DNA from: Cytophagales bacterium
Lineage (GTDB): Bacteria; Bacteroidota; Bacteroidia; Cytophagales; Thermoflexibacteraceae
NCBI GenBank assembly: GCA_947457925.1
Contig: CANGYA010000014.1
Coordinates: 1-38,934, forward strand
Reading direction: 5' to 3'
DNA: 38,934 bases
How positions within the stretch are numbered: position 1 is the stretch's first letter; each line of letters begins with the position of its first letter. Under the pieces are notes generated by a model that was given only the letters and a program-made list of their open reading frames with translations, searched no databases and was not told the origin of the DNA. Positions 7,987 to 17,179 of this stretch are shown one piece after another. A program made the translations under genes and the position numbers.

Positions 7987-8517
7987 ATGAATAAAAAAAT
8001 TGTTTTAGCAGCTATTTTACTTGTTTTCTTAGGGCTTATTGCTGTTTATTTTCAACGTGGCGGGGGCGTAAAACCCAATCTCTACAAAGTCCAAACCGCA
8101 GCTTTCTACATAGCAGGCACTTCTTATGAAGGAAAATCTACGGACAAAAATTTACAAGCTGTCATTCGCCAAGCACACCAATACTTGGAAAACAAGCAAC
8201 TGAAAGGTATTTTGAGCATTATTTATGAAGGCAACCCAGATGCCAATAAACCTATCAAAGCAACGGTGGGCGTAATTGTAGAGGACACCGCAGGTTTACA
8301 ATTACCCAAAGACTACAAATTACGGCTGTTCCCCGCCATGCGAACCGTAAGAGCCGAAACCAAAGCCCATGTGTCTGTAACGCCCAATGCCGACAAAATC
8401 AATGAAGAACTCCGAGATTTTGCACGCAAAAGTGGTTTGCAAATAGACACTTTATACATAGAAAGGTACTACAACGAAGAACACACCGCAGCAGACATCA
8501 AAGTAAAAGACTTTTAA
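7987..8517 (+). CDS. Membrane-anchored protein with GyrI-like effector-binding domain
   Basis: From the ATG at 7987 the protein has 176 residues: an N-terminal hydrophobic anchor or signal (KIVLAAILLVFLGLIAVYF) followed by a soluble domain. The pattern of that domain, with G-T-S-Y-E-G near the start, SIIYEGNPD, ATVGVIVED and a C-terminal IERYYNEE before a strand, resembles the GyrI-like/SOUL small-molecule-binding fold. In other proteins that fold binds hydrophobic ligands or inhibits gyrase. The anchor would place it in the periplasm. A TTG start 30 bases upstream is possible but less likely. No linked regulator gene is present; the ligand is unknown. The family call rests on motif pattern only. 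Confidence 0.6.
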   Translation: MNKKIVLAAILLVFLGLIAVYFQRGGGVKPNLYKVQTAAFYIAGTSYEGKSTDKNLQAVIRQAHQYLENKQLKGILSIIYEGNPDANKPIKATVGVIVEDTAGLQLPKDYKLRLFPAMRTVRAETKAHVSVTPNADKINEELRDFARKSGLQIDTLYIERYYNEEHTAADIKVKDF

Positions 8518-8546
8518 TAAATTTTTTGAAAAAAAATCCGTTATGG

Positions 8547-8577
8547 TTTGCAAATTCAAAAAAAGTCCCTACCTTTG
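8547..8577 (+). promoter_or_regulatory. Consensus Bacteroidota promoter of tRNA-Arg
   Basis: TTTG (8547-8550), a spacer of exactly 19 nt, and TACCTTTG (8570-8577) match the primary sigma factor consensus TTTG-N19-TAnnTTTG fully. The tRNA begins 20 nt after the -7 box. Confidence 0.85.
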
Positions 8578-8597
8578 CAACGCAATTCAACGCAAAT

Positions 8598-8671
8598 GTT
8601 TTCGTAGCTTAATGGATTAGAGCATCTGACTACGGATCAGAAGGTTGCAGGTTCGAGTCCTGCCGAGAACA
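8598..8671 (+). tRNA. tRNA-Arg (anticodon ACG)
   Basis: A full cloverleaf can be drawn: acceptor GTTTTCG / CGAGAAC with discriminator A, D stem GCTT / GAGC, anticodon stem TCTGA / TCAGA around loop CTACGGA, and T arm GCAGG-TTCGAGT-CCTGC. The anticodon ACG (edited to ICG) reads CGN arginine codons. CCA is not encoded. It is transcribed from the consensus promoter just upstream and ends in a hairpin terminator. Confidence 0.97.
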
Positions 8672-8672
8672 C

Positions 8673-8707
8673 AAAAACTTCTTGAATTAATTTTCAAGAA
8701 GTTTTTT
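8673..8707 (+). terminator. Terminator of tRNA-Arg
   Basis: Fourteen-base arms AAAAACTTCTTGAA / TTCAAGAAGTTTTT around TTAATT, with a T-run on the 3' side, begin 2 nt after the tRNA. Confidence 0.8.
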
Positions 8708-8736
8708 ATTTTTGTGGCTCATTGTATTCTCTTAAT

Positions 8737-8787
8737 AAAAATGTTTAACACCAACTTTTGTAAACCAATGGGGTGTTAAACATTTTT
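8737..8787. terminator. Hairpin terminator after glycerol kinase (bidirectional form)
   Basis: Sixteen-base arms AAAAATGTTTAACACC / GGTGTTAAACATTTTT around a 19-nt loop, 10 nt past the glpK stop on the minus strand. The A-run on one side and T-run on the other let it work in both directions. Confidence 0.75.
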
Positions 8788-8796
8788 ATTTCAATA

Positions 8797-10305
8797 CTAC
8801 ATTTCAGGATTCCAAGCCTCCTCCCACTTCATACTCCGTTTAATGGCTTCTTGCCAACCTTTATACAGCTTTTTACGTTTCTCTTCGGGCATATTCGGCG
8901 TAAAAGTTTTGTCCAAAGCCCATAACTTGGTAACGTCTTCTTTTTTCCACAAACCAATGCCAATACCTGCCAAAAATGCTGCTCCTCTGGCGGTGCTTTC
9001 TATCACTTCGGGGCGTTGCACCTCTACACCCAAAATATCTGCCTGAAACTGCATCAACAAATTATTGGCGGTAGCTCCCCCATCTACCCGCAAACTCTTA
9101 ATGGCAATGCCTGTTTCTTGCTGCATTGCCTCCAAAACGTCTTTGGTTTGGTAGGCTAAGGCATCTAAGGTAGCTCGTATGAAATGGTTGTGTGTAGTGC
9201 CTCTGGTCAAACCAAAAACAGCCCCACGTGCATACATATCCCAGTACGGCGCACCCAAGCCACTAAACGCAGGGACAATATACACGCCTCCCGAATCTGC
9301 CACTTTGCTCGCAAAATATTCAGAATCTTTGGCTTCGTCTATCATTTTCAAGCCGTCCCGTAACCACTGAATAGCTGCCCCTGCTATAAACACACTGCCC
9401 TCCATAGCATATTCTATTTTGTCGTCAACACCCCACGCAATAGAACTTACCATGCCTTTTTGCGACTGTACCAACTGCGAACCTGTGTTTTTGAGCATAA
9501 AACAGCCTGTTCCGTAGGTATTTTTGACCATACCAGCCTGCAAACACGCCTGCCCAAACAAGGCTGCTTGTTGGTCGCCTGCTACGCCTGTAATCGGAAT
9601 TTCTACACCATCAAAAAGTTTTCTGTCTGTTTTTTCATAAAAGCCACTTGAATTGCGGACTTCGGGCAACATATTTCTTGGAATGTCCAAGGTATCTAAA
9701 ATGGTATTGTCCCAATCTAACTTTGTGATATTGTATAACAAAGTACGTGAGGCATTGGAGTAGTCTGTGGCGTGTAGCCAACCACCTGTCAATTTCCAAA
9801 TCAACCAACTGTCTATCGTACCAAACAGTAAATTGCCTGCTTCGGCTTGTTTGCGTGCATTGGGTATCGTGTCCAAAATCCATTTGAGTTTTGTCCCCGA
9901 AAAGTAGGCATCTATGACCAAGCCTGTAGTTTTGCGGATATGCTGCTCAAAATTGGGCTGAAAACGCAGTTTATCGCAAATAGCTGCGGTTCTGCGGTCT
10001 TGCCAAACTATGGCTTTGCAGACAGGCTCACCCGTATTTCTATCCCAAACTACTGTCGTTTCTCGTTGGTTCGTAATGCCTATGGCTGCAATGTCTGTAA
10101 ATTTGAGTTGGGCTTTTTGCACAGCTTGGCGAATCATGTCATACTGTATATTCCAGATTTCATTGGCATCATGCTCTACCCAGCCTAATTGTGGATAATA
10201 TTGTGTAAATTCTTTTTGGGCAATGCTTTTGATAAAGCCGTTTTCATCAAAAATAACAGCCCGACAACTCGTTGTGCCTTGGTCTATGGTGAGAATATAT
10301 TTCAT
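8797..10305 (-). CDS. glpK: Glycerol kinase
   Basis: Phosphorylates glycerol to sn-glycerol 3-phosphate with ATP, feeding lipid synthesis and glycolysis; cytoplasmic FGGY-family kinase. The 502-residue protein starts with the ATPase phosphate-1 motif [13 protein letters not shown], contains [13 protein letters not shown] and the glycerol-site block WQDRRT, the FGGY signature region [28 protein letters not shown], and the adenosine-binding [19 protein letters not shown]. The length is standard and the start unambiguous. No glpF, glpD or glp regulator lies nearby, so the gene is probably transcribed alone. Confidence 0.97.
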   Translation of the reverse strand: MKYILTIDQGTTSCRAVIFDENGFIKSIAQKEFTQYYPQLGWVEHDANEIWNIQYDMIRQAVQKAQLKFTDIAAIGITNQRETTVVWDRNTGEPVCKAIVWQDRRTAAICDKLRFQPNFEQHIRKTTGLVIDAYFSGTKLKWILDTIPNARKQAEAGNLLFGTIDSWLIWKLTGGWLHATDYSNASRTLLYNITKLDWDNTILDTLDIPRNMLPEVRNSSGFYEKTDRKLFDGVEIPITGVAGDQQAALFGQACLQAGMVKNTYGTGCFMLKNTGSQLVQSQKGMVSSIAWGVDDKIEYAMEGSVFIAGAAIQWLRDGLKMIDEAKDSEYFASKVADSGGVYIVPAFSGLGAPYWDMYARGAVFGLTRGTTHNHFIRATLDALAYQTKDVLEAMQQETGIAIKSLRVDGGATANNLLMQFQADILGVEVQRPEVIESTARGAAFLAGIGIGLWKKEDVTKLWALDKTFTPNMPEEKRKKLYKGWQEAIKRSMKWEEAWNPEM

Positions 10306-10338
10306 GGTAGCTTGAAAGACAAAATTTTATGGTTCAAT

Positions 10339-10710
10339 GATTATTAAGGTCTGTAGCATAGACTTTAGTCCAATGCTGTTCAGCTAAGAACAGTGGTTTT
10401 TAGTTGGGGCTGCCTAATATATTTATAGTAATGCCATTTTCTCCTCTTTCAAAGTACCGTAGGCACGATATATTTCGTGCCTACGGCACTTTGAAGGATT
10501 TGGGGCTTGCTTTTACTATAAATATTGCAGTCCTACGGACTTAAAAAAAATTAAATAATTGATTATCAAATAATTATAGATAATTTATTTTTGCTTTCCT
10601 ATTTAATAAGATTAGACTTTAGTCTGTGAATTAATTATTTGATTATCAATATATTAAAGGCACAGACTAGGCATCCCCGACTAAAGTCTATGCTACAAAA
10701 TCTTAATAAC
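10339..10710. repeat. Composite repeat with GTAGCATAGACTTTAGTC inverted ends
   Basis: The left end (TTATTAAGGTCTGTAGCATA, then GACTTTAGTC, 10341-10370) and the right end (GACTAAAGTCTATGCTAC, then AAAATCTTAATAA, to 10709) are inverted copies. A close relative with the same ends lies at 22361-22582. This copy encloses a REP hairpin at 10448-10495 and AT-rich DNA with more TTAGACTTTAGTCTG fragments, and it fills the glpK-nfu spacer. No ORF of note inside. Confidence 0.7.
10448..10495. repeat. REP hairpin of the CCGTAGGCACGA type
   Basis: TTCAAAGTACCGTAGGCACG pairs with CGTGCCTACGGCACTTTGAA, an imperfect 48-nt palindrome. The same CCGTAGGCACGAAAT unit flanks the REP-associated transposase gene at 25460 and 26052, so this is probably a dispersed target or product of that enzyme. 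Confidence 0.75.
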
Positions 10711-10913
10711 TTCTAATTAAAGAAAAAAAACTTTTATTGCCAACTACTTTGAAGGTGAATAATCTTTTTCTGCTACAACTTATTTGCTTGTAACCCTACA
10801 AGGAATTAAAACTCTTGTGGAGTTAGTTTTTTATTACCACTAAATAGTTCTTTTCTAAACAAACTTTTTAATATGTAATTGGGTTGTTTATCAAAATCTA
10901 ATCATTGTTCATT

Positions 10914-11555
10914 ATGTTAAGTTCTCCAAAATATAATGTAGATAAACTCTACGATTCTCATTTGTACGTTTATACAGAGGCAAGTCCCAACCCCAACTCT
11001 ATGAAGTTTGTCTTGAACAGAATGTTGTCTAAAGACGAAAACTTTTTGAGAGATTATACTACTGTAGAAAGTGCGGAAGATTCGCCTTTGGCACAAGAAA
11101 TTTTGCAGTTTCCGTTTGTAGAAAGAGTTTTTATGACCAAAAACTTCATTACGATTACTAAACAAGAGCAAATTCCTTGGGAAGATATTGTAGCTGGCAT
11201 GAAAACGTACTTGAAAGAATACTTTGAGGCAAACAAAGTAGTGATTTTGGGCGAAGACGAGGAAGATGAATTTGGCAAGCCGATTAGCAAAAACATCATT
11301 AACACCACAGATACAGAAACTATCAAACAAATCAAAGGGATTTTAGACGAGTACATTCGCCCTGCCGTAGAAGGTGATGGCGGTGCTATTAGTTTCAGTT
11401 CTTTTGACGAAACTGAAGGCGTATTGAAGGTAACTTTACAAGGTTCTTGCAGTGGTTGCCCTTCTTCTACGGTTACGCTAAAAGCAGGGATAGAAAACTT
11501 GTTTAAACGCATGATGCCCGACAAAGTGAAAACGGTAGAGTCTGTGGCGGGGTAA
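10914..11555 (+). CDS. Nfu-type iron-sulfur cluster scaffold protein
   Basis: Carries and delivers Fe-S clusters to apoproteins. From the ATG at 10914 it has 213 residues: an N-terminal Nfu_N domain (YTEASPNPNSMKFVLNRML early on, and FVERVFMTKNFITITK) and a C-terminal NifU domain (residues about 135-205) with the cluster-binding motif CSGCPSS and the usual EYIRPAVEGDGG before it. A TTG start three codons earlier is open but less likely. The two-domain form is the normal one in Bacteroidota. It faces the TPR-SpoIIE phosphatase gene and shares a terminator hairpin with it. Confidence 0.92.
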   Translation: MLSSPKYNVDKLYDSHLYVYTEASPNPNSMKFVLNRMLSKDENFLRDYTTVESAEDSPLAQEILQFPFVERVFMTKNFITITKQEQIPWEDIVAGMKTYLKEYFEANKVVILGEDEEDEFGKPISKNIINTTDTETIKQIKGILDEYIRPAVEGDGGAISFSSFDETEGVLKVTLQGSCSGCPSSTVTLKAGIENLFKRMMPDKVKTVESVAG

Positions 11556-11565
11556 AAGCAAGTAA

Positions 11566-11603
11566 TAACCATCGGCAGGCTTTTTAAGCACTGCCGATGG
11601 TTA
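11566..11603. terminator. Bidirectional terminator between convergent genes
   Basis: Perfect arms TAACCATCGGCAG / CTGCCGATGGTTA around a 12-nt loop, lying 10 nt past the nfu stop and 20 nt past the stop of the minus-strand phosphatase gene. Confidence 0.75.
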
Positions 11604-11622
11604 ATTTTATACCAATATTTTT

Positions 11623-13614
11623 TTAAATCCTCACCCCCAACACCAAAATATCATCTGTTTGCGGGTTATTACCTTGCCAGTTACGTTTACTTGCCATGAT
11701 AATATCTTGTTGTAAATGAAAGGCGTAAGGTTGCACATTAGACAGTAAATCACGCCATTGCGTAATCATAAATTTGCGGTTACGTTCTCCGCCAAATTGG
11801 TCTTGGAAACCATCAGAAGTAATGTAAAAAGTTTCTCCTTCATTGAACTGAATCGTATGCTCATCATAGCTTGGCGTAACTACTTGTGTATCACTGCCTA
11901 TAGATTGGCGATTGGGCTTAATCGTGTGAATTATACCGTCTTTGAAATAATACAAAGGAATTTTTGCACCTGCATAGACTAAAACTTTTGTTTGCACATT
12001 ATAAGTACATAAAGCCAAATCAACGCCTTGATGTTGGAAAGATTGTGCTTGACGAAACACCTGCACAAATCTGCGGTGCAATTCTTCTAACCAAAAAGCA
12101 GGAGATTTACTTGGAAATTCTTTGAGAATATCTACCAACAGCCCATTACAAGTAATCGTAAGGAAGGCAGCAGGTACGCCATGCCCCGTACAGTCGCCTA
12201 AGGCAAAGACAATTTGGTTTTTGTCTGTTGTATTGGGTAGATATTCAAACCAACAAAAATCACCAGACACCACATCACGAGGCAAATTAACGGTAAAAGA
12301 TTCTTTAAAAGCACTTAGTTCAGGCACACTCACAGGCAGCAAAGCCTCTTGAATACTCTTGGCTGCGTATAAACTCTCGACCATATTGCGGTTTTGAGCC
12401 TCTATGATGTCCCTTTGTGCTGTAATTTCTTGTGATTTTTTCTGTAACTCTTGGTTTGTTTCTCTTAGATTTTTACTATATCTGTTTTTGTATTGATAAC
12501 GATTGTAGAGTCCAAACAACAAAAAAATAGCCCCTACCACCGCAGCAAATAATACGTATAGTTGTAATTCTTTATTTTGGTTTTGTGTTTCTAACAATAA
12601 AATTGTTTGGCGTTTCTTTTCGTTTTGGTACTTTGCCTCTAAGGAAGTAACATTTTGGCGACTGTTCTTGTCTGCCAAACTATCTTCTATTTTTTTGTAT
12701 AATTTATGGTAAGATAAAGCCTTTGCATAATTGCCAGATGCCTCATAAATTTGGCTGCACAAGCCGTAACTATTTCGTAAAAGAGGCAAAGACTGTATTT
12801 CGGTAGCTACTCTAATGGCTTCTTCTTGAGAAAGAATGGCTTTGTCATACTCTTTCATCAACAAATAGGCTTTTGACATATTGACCGCCGCCGCCGCAAT
12901 GCCTACTTTGTTGCCTGTTTTTTCACAAATTGCCCTACTTTCTTTGATGTACTCTATGGCTTTGGCTGCATCTCCTGTGCGGTAATACAAATCTCCTAAG
13001 TTTACCAATGGCTTGTATATCAATTCATTATCTTTCATTTCTTTGCCCAACTGCAAAGCCTCATTGAACTTTCTGAAGGCAAGGTCGTATTCTTGTAAAT
13101 TTGAATAGGCTAAACCCGATAAGTTGAGGGCAGCCGATAAACCCGAATGATTATTGAGTTCTTTCCAAATAGCCTCCTCTCTTTTGGCAAAATCTACGGC
13201 TTCTTTAAATTCTTTGACAAACAAATGTGTTACACCCACTTTGTGTAATACGTCTGCCTCCATGTGCTTATCTTCTAATTTATCGGCTAATAACAAGGCA
13301 TTCAAGAAATGTTCTAAGGCACGTTTAGAGTTGCCTTTGTTGCGGTGTGTAACGCCAGCATTGATGTAGCCAATGGCTAATTGTGTTTCTGAACCGTCTT
13401 TTTCGGCAGCAGCAATGGCTTGGTTGGCATATAACAAAGATGAGTCTGCATCAATATTGCGGTACAGTTCCGATAATTGATTTTGTATGTTAATGACTTG
13501 GTTGTTGCTCGCCTTTGCCAATAGCTTTTTAAGACTATCTGTCTTCGTTACTTGGGCTGCCAATGGAAAGGCTATGCACAAATACAAGAGTACACAAAGG
13601 CGTAAACAGTTCAT
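11623..13614 (-). CDS. TPR-SpoIIE (PP2C-type) serine phosphatase, membrane-anchored
   Basis: A likely signalling phosphatase acting on an anti-anti-sigma-type or other phosphoprotein. The 663 residues read as: signal peptide (about 1-20, ending AAQ), periplasmic TPR array (about 30-330, e.g. AIGYINAGVTHRNKGNSKRA), one membrane helix (LYVLFAAVVGAIFLLFGLY, about 352-370), a coiled coil (about 375-420), and a cytoplasmic SpoIIE catalytic domain (about 425-663). The metal-binding blocks SGDFCW, LGDCTGHGVPAAF and SDGFQDQ are intact, so it should be active. The arrangement suggests an outside signal is read by the TPRs and passed through the helix. Stand-alone gene; a second phosphatase with a different sensor lies at 30118-33978. 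Confidence 0.88.
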   Translation of the reverse strand: MNCLRLCVLLYLCIAFPLAAQVTKTDSLKKLLAKASNNQVINIQNQLSELYRNIDADSSLLYANQAIAAAEKDGSETQLAIGYINAGVTHRNKGNSKRALEHFLNALLLADKLEDKHMEADVLHKVGVTHLFVKEFKEAVDFAKREEAIWKELNNHSGLSAALNLSGLAYSNLQEYDLAFRKFNEALQLGKEMKDNELIYKPLVNLGDLYYRTGDAAKAIEYIKESRAICEKTGNKVGIAAAAVNMSKAYLLMKEYDKAILSQEEAIRVATEIQSLPLLRNSYGLCSQIYEASGNYAKALSYHKLYKKIEDSLADKNSRQNVTSLEAKYQNEKKRQTILLLETQNQNKELQLYVLFAAVVGAIFLLFGLYNRYQYKNRYSKNLRETNQELQKKSQEITAQRDIIEAQNRNMVESLYAAKSIQEALLPVSVPELSAFKESFTVNLPRDVVSGDFCWFEYLPNTTDKNQIVFALGDCTGHGVPAAFLTITCNGLLVDILKEFPSKSPAFWLEELHRRFVQVFRQAQSFQHQGVDLALCTYNVQTKVLVYAGAKIPLYYFKDGIIHTIKPNRQSIGSDTQVVTPSYDEHTIQFNEGETFYITSDGFQDQFGGERNRKFMITQWRDLLSNVQPYAFHLQQDIIMASKRNWQGNNPQTDDILVLGVRI

Positions 13615-13714
13615 TGAGAAAGTAGATTATTGAATTGATTTTTGTTGCTCTTAGATAAGTTACACAAAAATATTGCTACTTGTGTAGTTGATACCTAAAA
13701 TAATTTTTCCTGAA

Positions 13715-13801
13715 TAGAGTTTATGAATAATTCTTTAAAACCCTCCCCAGCAGGGGAGGGAAGGGTGGGGCTATAGCAAAAAAAATTATTCATAAACTCT
13801 A
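13715..13801. repeat. Short element with GAGTTTATGAATAATT inverted ends and GC-rich centre
   Basis: TAGAGTTTATGAATAATT (13715-13732) and its exact complement (13784-13801) flank a centre with the palindrome CCCTCCCCAGCAGGGGAGGG, then AAGGGTGGGGCTATAGC. A second copy, with the centre in reverse orientation, is at 37364-37448. It lies in the 246-nt gap between the phosphatase and barrel genes; nothing else is seen there. Confidence 0.8.
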
Positions 13802-13860
13802 ATGACTGTAAAGTTACAAAAACTAATCCATTAAACTGATTTTGACATATAAAAATAAGT

Positions 13861-14988
13861 TTAATACTGTTCTATGACCACAGCAGGACGTTTTTTGAGG
13901 TTAATCCGATAACTTACCGTAATAGAAAAACTTAATCTTGCAGAACTTTCTGTATTGCCAAATCCCGGTATTTCGTTGGCTCTCAGTAGTACCCCACTTT
14001 GTTTGTAATTGGGCAAAGGTTTTACGATAGGTGTAGGCGAAGTTGGGTCAAATACAGTGCTTGTAAAAGATGTATTTAAGGGTTTTTCTTCACCATAAAT
14101 GCCATTGAGTAATAAAATACGCACTGTAGTCCCCACAAAAATATTTTTCCAAATATTTACTTTCAAGCCTCCCACCAACTCAAACCAATCTGCGGATAAA
14201 GCACTTTGCTCCATACTACCTTGCACAATTTCATTCTCTGGCTCTTTCACATTCCATAGAGAATCTTCAATTAAACTATATGCTAAGGAATGGTTAAAAA
14301 AACTTCGTCCATACCGTACACCCGCCACCAAAGCCTCATCATTAAAATATTTTCGCATGAAATTGTACTCTACTCCTACCCGAAAATAACCTCCACTCAC
14401 ATCATACTGAAAGCCATTAGCAGGGGTTAATTGCGAAGCCTGTGTAGCTTTGGTTGTTGATGATAGAAGAGGCGAAGCTGTTGAATAACCAAATTCGCCA
14501 ATTAAAAACCATTTATTCCCCCTAAAACTCATTTCTACATTTCCGTCATAAGATTTATTTTGAGTATAATAACCCACAGGGTCTTTACTTGCTATGCCTT
14601 TCAACCAAAATGCACCATCTACCCCAAAACGTATAGATTCGGGCTGGTAGAATGGCGTAAGTACGGTATCTGCCAATACTAAGGCTTTGAGAGAATCTTG
14701 TAAGGTTTTTTGGCGAGTTTTTTCGGCTAATTGTTTTTTGAGTAAGGTAAGACTGTCGTACTCTGCCAACATTTTGTCTAATTTAAGGTCTGTAGAGTCT
14801 ATTACTTTTACCTTCTTTTTCCACTTCAAAAACAAAAATTTTTTATAGGTATAGGTAGGCGTTGTTTGTGTTTTTACAGAATCTTGTGCATATACTTTAG
14901 GTTGTAAAACGAACAAAACAAATAATATCACAAAAATTACGCAAAACGGAAACGTAATTGTAGGCTGCTTGAATCTCATGAATGACAT
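13861..14988 (-). CDS. Outer-membrane beta-barrel protein (DUF6048-like)
   Basis: A 375-residue secreted protein. It has a hydrophobic N-terminal signal (about residues 12-34, ending VYAQ) and a charged helical stretch (about 50-110, rich in Lys and Leu). The C-terminal two thirds has alternating aromatic beta strands (GYFRVGVEYNFMRKYF, LVAGVRYGRSFFNH, ARLSFSITVSYRINL), as in an outer-membrane barrel. The pattern resembles the Bacteroidota DUF6048 family, but I cannot confirm it by search. It has no obvious operon partner; the MazG gene follows 350 nt downstream on the same strand. Function unknown, possibly structural or transport. Confidence 0.6.
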   Translation of the reverse strand: MSFMRFKQPTITFPFCVIFVILFVLFVLQPKVYAQDSVKTQTTPTYTYKKFLFLKWKKKVKVIDSTDLKLDKMLAEYDSLTLLKKQLAEKTRQKTLQDSLKALVLADTVLTPFYQPESIRFGVDGAFWLKGIASKDPVGYYTQNKSYDGNVEMSFRGNKWFLIGEFGYSTASPLLSSTTKATQASQLTPANGFQYDVSGGYFRVGVEYNFMRKYFNDEALVAGVRYGRSFFNHSLAYSLIEDSLWNVKEPENEIVQGSMEQSALSADWFELVGGLKVNIWKNIFVGTTVRILLLNGIYGEEKPLNTSFTSTVFDPTSPTPIVKPLPNYKQSGVLLRANEIPGFGNTESSARLSFSITVSYRINLKKRPAVVIEQY

Positions 14989-15153
14989 ACATCTTATTGT
15001 ATTTGGCGGGGCAAAGGTAGCATAAAAACAATCATGCTGTTACTTTCTTTTCATTCTTTAACAAGGGTTTGAACACAACCCTCTCCATTTGGAGAGGGAA
15101 TATATTTTAATCCAACATTTCTATTTCAAGAGGCTATAATTTTTTGTAAAAAA

Positions 15154-15483
15154 CTATGACTTCAGTTTTTCATTATTGGCGTGCCTGTCTGCATCTCTTT
15201 TGGTTTTTTTGTCCAAATTTTTTTGCAATGCTTCGGTCAAATTTACGCCTGTTTGGTTGGCTAAGGCAATGAGGACAAAAAGCACATCAGCCATTTCATC
15301 AGCCAAATCCACTTCTTTGTCCGATGCCTTGAAAGACTGGTCGCCGTATTTGCGAGCCATGATACGAGCTACTTCGCCTACTTCTTCGGTCAAAATAGCC
15401 ATGTTCGTTAATTCACTGTAATAACGTATGCCTGTCGTAGTAATCCAATTATCTACAATGGCTTGTGCTTCTTCTAAGGTCAT
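15154..15483 (-). CDS. MazG-like nucleotide pyrophosphohydrolase
   Basis: Hydrolyses (d)NTPs to monophosphates; small one-domain members are thought to clean the nucleotide pool or lower alarmone levels. The ATG at 15483 gives 109 residues (MTLEEAQAIVDNW). The metal-binding pattern is complete: EEVGE (E-x-x-E type) near residue 35, then DLADEMADVLF (E-x-x-D) near 67. This is the length of the single-domain MazG-like group, not of the two-domain MazG. A TTG start 27 bases upstream is also open. The gene upstream on the same strand is divergent, so it is likely transcribed alone or leads into the barrel gene. A short CCCTCTCC / GGAGAGGG hairpin (15079-15098) sits just downstream. Confidence 0.88.
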   Translation of the reverse strand: MTLEEAQAIVDNWITTTGIRYYSELTNMAILTEEVGEVARIMARKYGDQSFKASDKEVDLADEMADVLFVLIALANQTGVNLTEALQKNLDKKTKRDADRHANNEKLKS

Positions 15484-15608
15484 AAAAGGTTGGTGGTTAG
15501 AAAATGACAAGGATTTTTTCTTTACAAGACTACAATTTTTTGTCTAAAGAAACAGCATATTTACTGAAAATTCTACAAAATCTATTTTCACTTATCAAAA
15601 TCTGATTT

Positions 15609-16235
15609 ATGCTAAGTTACCTCACTTCTTTGCAGCAAAAGTTTTTGCAAAGCCCCCAAATCGTAAAAATTGTGGTGGCATTGGTTGGTGTCTATGCAGT
15701 GTATTGGCTGTATGCCCACCCCTTGTTTTTATTGGTGTTGAAAGGCTTGTGGGCAATTCTACCTTTTGTCCTCAAAATGTTGTGGGCAATGGTCAAATAT
15801 TTTGCAGTGCTATTGCTCTTACAAGTCATTTTCGCCAAGACGATTGAAAATGAATGGTACAAAAAAATAGCGTGGTTGGGTGTGTTAGTTCTGATGAGTT
15901 TGTTGGACAGTGTGGGTTTATTTGGCGATTTTTCTTGGAATCCTCTCAAAATCAAGTCGAGTATAGATTATTTTTGGGTACAGCTACAGTTGCTTAGTTT
16001 TTACTACATCATTTGGCTCTTAATTTTGCCCAGACCTTTATGGAATGTAATGAACCAAATCTTTATAGTTACACTTACCTTGTTGTCTTCAGGTATTAGC
16101 CTTATTCCTGTGGTGGGAAGTTTCTTAGGGGCAGTCTTGAGTGCCGTAGTTACTTTTGCCGTCATTACTTTTTTTATTCTGAACAACGTGGCGGCGGGAT
16201 TAGTGAGTTTAGATAAATATTTGAGGAAAAATTAA
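15609..16235 (+). CDS. Multi-pass membrane protein of unknown function
   Basis: A 208-residue protein with about five or six hydrophobic helices (for example IVKIVVALVGVYAVYWLYA, VKYFAVLLLLQVIFA, WLGVLVLMSLLDSVGLF, LLSFYYIIWLLILP, LIPVVGSFLGAVLSAVVTFA) and short polar loops; inner membrane by character. No catalytic motif or family was recognised. It diverges from mazG (125-nt gap) and converges on the YfiH gene, sharing a hairpin terminator. Confidence 0.75.
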   Translation: MLSYLTSLQQKFLQSPQIVKIVVALVGVYAVYWLYAHPLFLLVLKGLWAILPFVLKMLWAMVKYFAVLLLLQVIFAKTIENEWYKKIAWLGVLVLMSLLDSVGLFGDFSWNPLKIKSSIDYFWVQLQLLSFYYIIWLLILPRPLWNVMNQIFIVTLTLLSSGISLIPVVGSFLGAVLSAVVTFAVITFFILNNVAAGLVSLDKYLRKN

Positions 16236-16240
16236 TTTAA

Positions 16241-16281
16241 CAAAACTTTGGCAGTGGGTAACACCCCTGCCAATAGTTTTG
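16241..16281. terminator. Hairpin between convergent genes
   Basis: CAAAACTTTGGCAG pairs with CTGCCAATAGTTTTG (one bulge) around a 12-nt loop. It lies between the stop of the membrane protein gene (16235) and that of the YfiH gene (16289), so it can serve both. Confidence 0.6.
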
Positions 16282-16288
16282 ATAGCAT

Positions 16289-17077
16289 TTACCGTAAAAA
16301 AATCCCCGCCCCAAATCTTCCTGTAATTCCTTTGCCATGCCTTGACGAGAAAAACGTAGCTGCGTGGCAATACGTACACAATTCTTTTACCTCTATATTT
16401 TCAGGAGCTACGCCTACAGCTTGTAGTTGCAGTTGTGTGGCTTTGTGCAAATCCAAATGGTGTTTGTTACTTGTCGAATTCCAATGCAAAAACTGCTCTG
16501 CATAACTAAAGTTCTGGCGAAAAGCTGCCGTAACTTCTTCGCCCACTTCGTAACAACAAGCACGAATGGCAGGGGCTATACCCACCCGCAAGTTTTCAGG
16601 CTTTGTGCCAAAATTCGTTTGTAGAGCTGCTACGGCTTTGGCTGCAATCTGTGTTACTGTACCTCGCCAACCGCCATGCGTTGCTCCAATCACTTGGTTT
16701 TCAGTGTCGTACAACAACGTAAGCACGCAATCTGCCGAAAAAACCATTAAACAAGCCCCTTTTTCATGCGTAATTAAACCATCTGTGTCCTCAATAAAAG
16801 AACCTGTCAAACTACTCCCCTTACCTATGTCCGTTTTAGTAACAAGGTGAATATTGGCACTGTGCGTCTGTTTAGGAATACAAAATTGAGCTACCGAAAT
16901 GCCCAAATGTGTAGCCAATCTTTGGCGATTAGTATTCACATTATCAGGCGTATCTGCCACTGCATAGCTCAAATTCAAGCTATCAAAAGGTGCTTGGCTC
17001 ACGCCGCCTTGCCGAGTCGTGATGAAAGTTTGTACTTGTGGGTACGGCTTAAATATTTCAAAATCAAGGAGTTGCAT
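16289..17077 (-). CDS. pgeF: YfiH/PgeF (LACC1-type) purine nucleoside phosphorylase / peptidoglycan editing factor
   Basis: Cytoplasmic copper/zinc-type enzyme of the DUF152/laccase-domain family. Members show purine nucleoside phosphorylase and adenosine deaminase activity, and E. coli YfiH limits mis-incorporation of serine in peptidoglycan precursors. The 262 residues show the family blocks TTRQGGVS near the start, KQTHSANIH, FSADCVLTLLYD, GATHGGWRGTV, APAIRACCYEVGEEV and the C-terminal YCHAATFFSSRHGKGITGR. These hold the conserved metal-binding His and Cys residues. The normal length indicates an intact gene. Many databases still call it polyphenol oxidase, which is probably wrong. Confidence 0.93.
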   Translation of the reverse strand: MQLLDFEIFKPYPQVQTFITTRQGGVSQAPFDSLNLSYAVADTPDNVNTNRQRLATHLGISVAQFCIPKQTHSANIHLVTKTDIGKGSSLTGSFIEDTDGLITHEKGACLMVFSADCVLTLLYDTENQVIGATHGGWRGTVTQIAAKAVAALQTNFGTKPENLRVGIAPAIRACCYEVGEEVTAAFRQNFSYAEQFLHWNSTSNKHHLDLHKATQLQLQAVGVAPENIEVKELCTYCHAATFFSSRHGKGITGRFGAGIFLR

Positions 17078-17179
17078 CTTATTAAGTTTTTAATGCGTAT
17101 ATTATAAATAATAATCAAACCTTATAGAGTGATAAGATGAATTGTTAGGCTAAAAATTCTTAGAACTAACAATTCTTAT

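Noticed and set aside
8797-10305. Xylulokinase or another FGGY sugar kinase
   Set aside because: The glycerol-site block WQDRRT, the [15 protein letters not shown] segment and the 502-residue length are specific to glycerol kinase.
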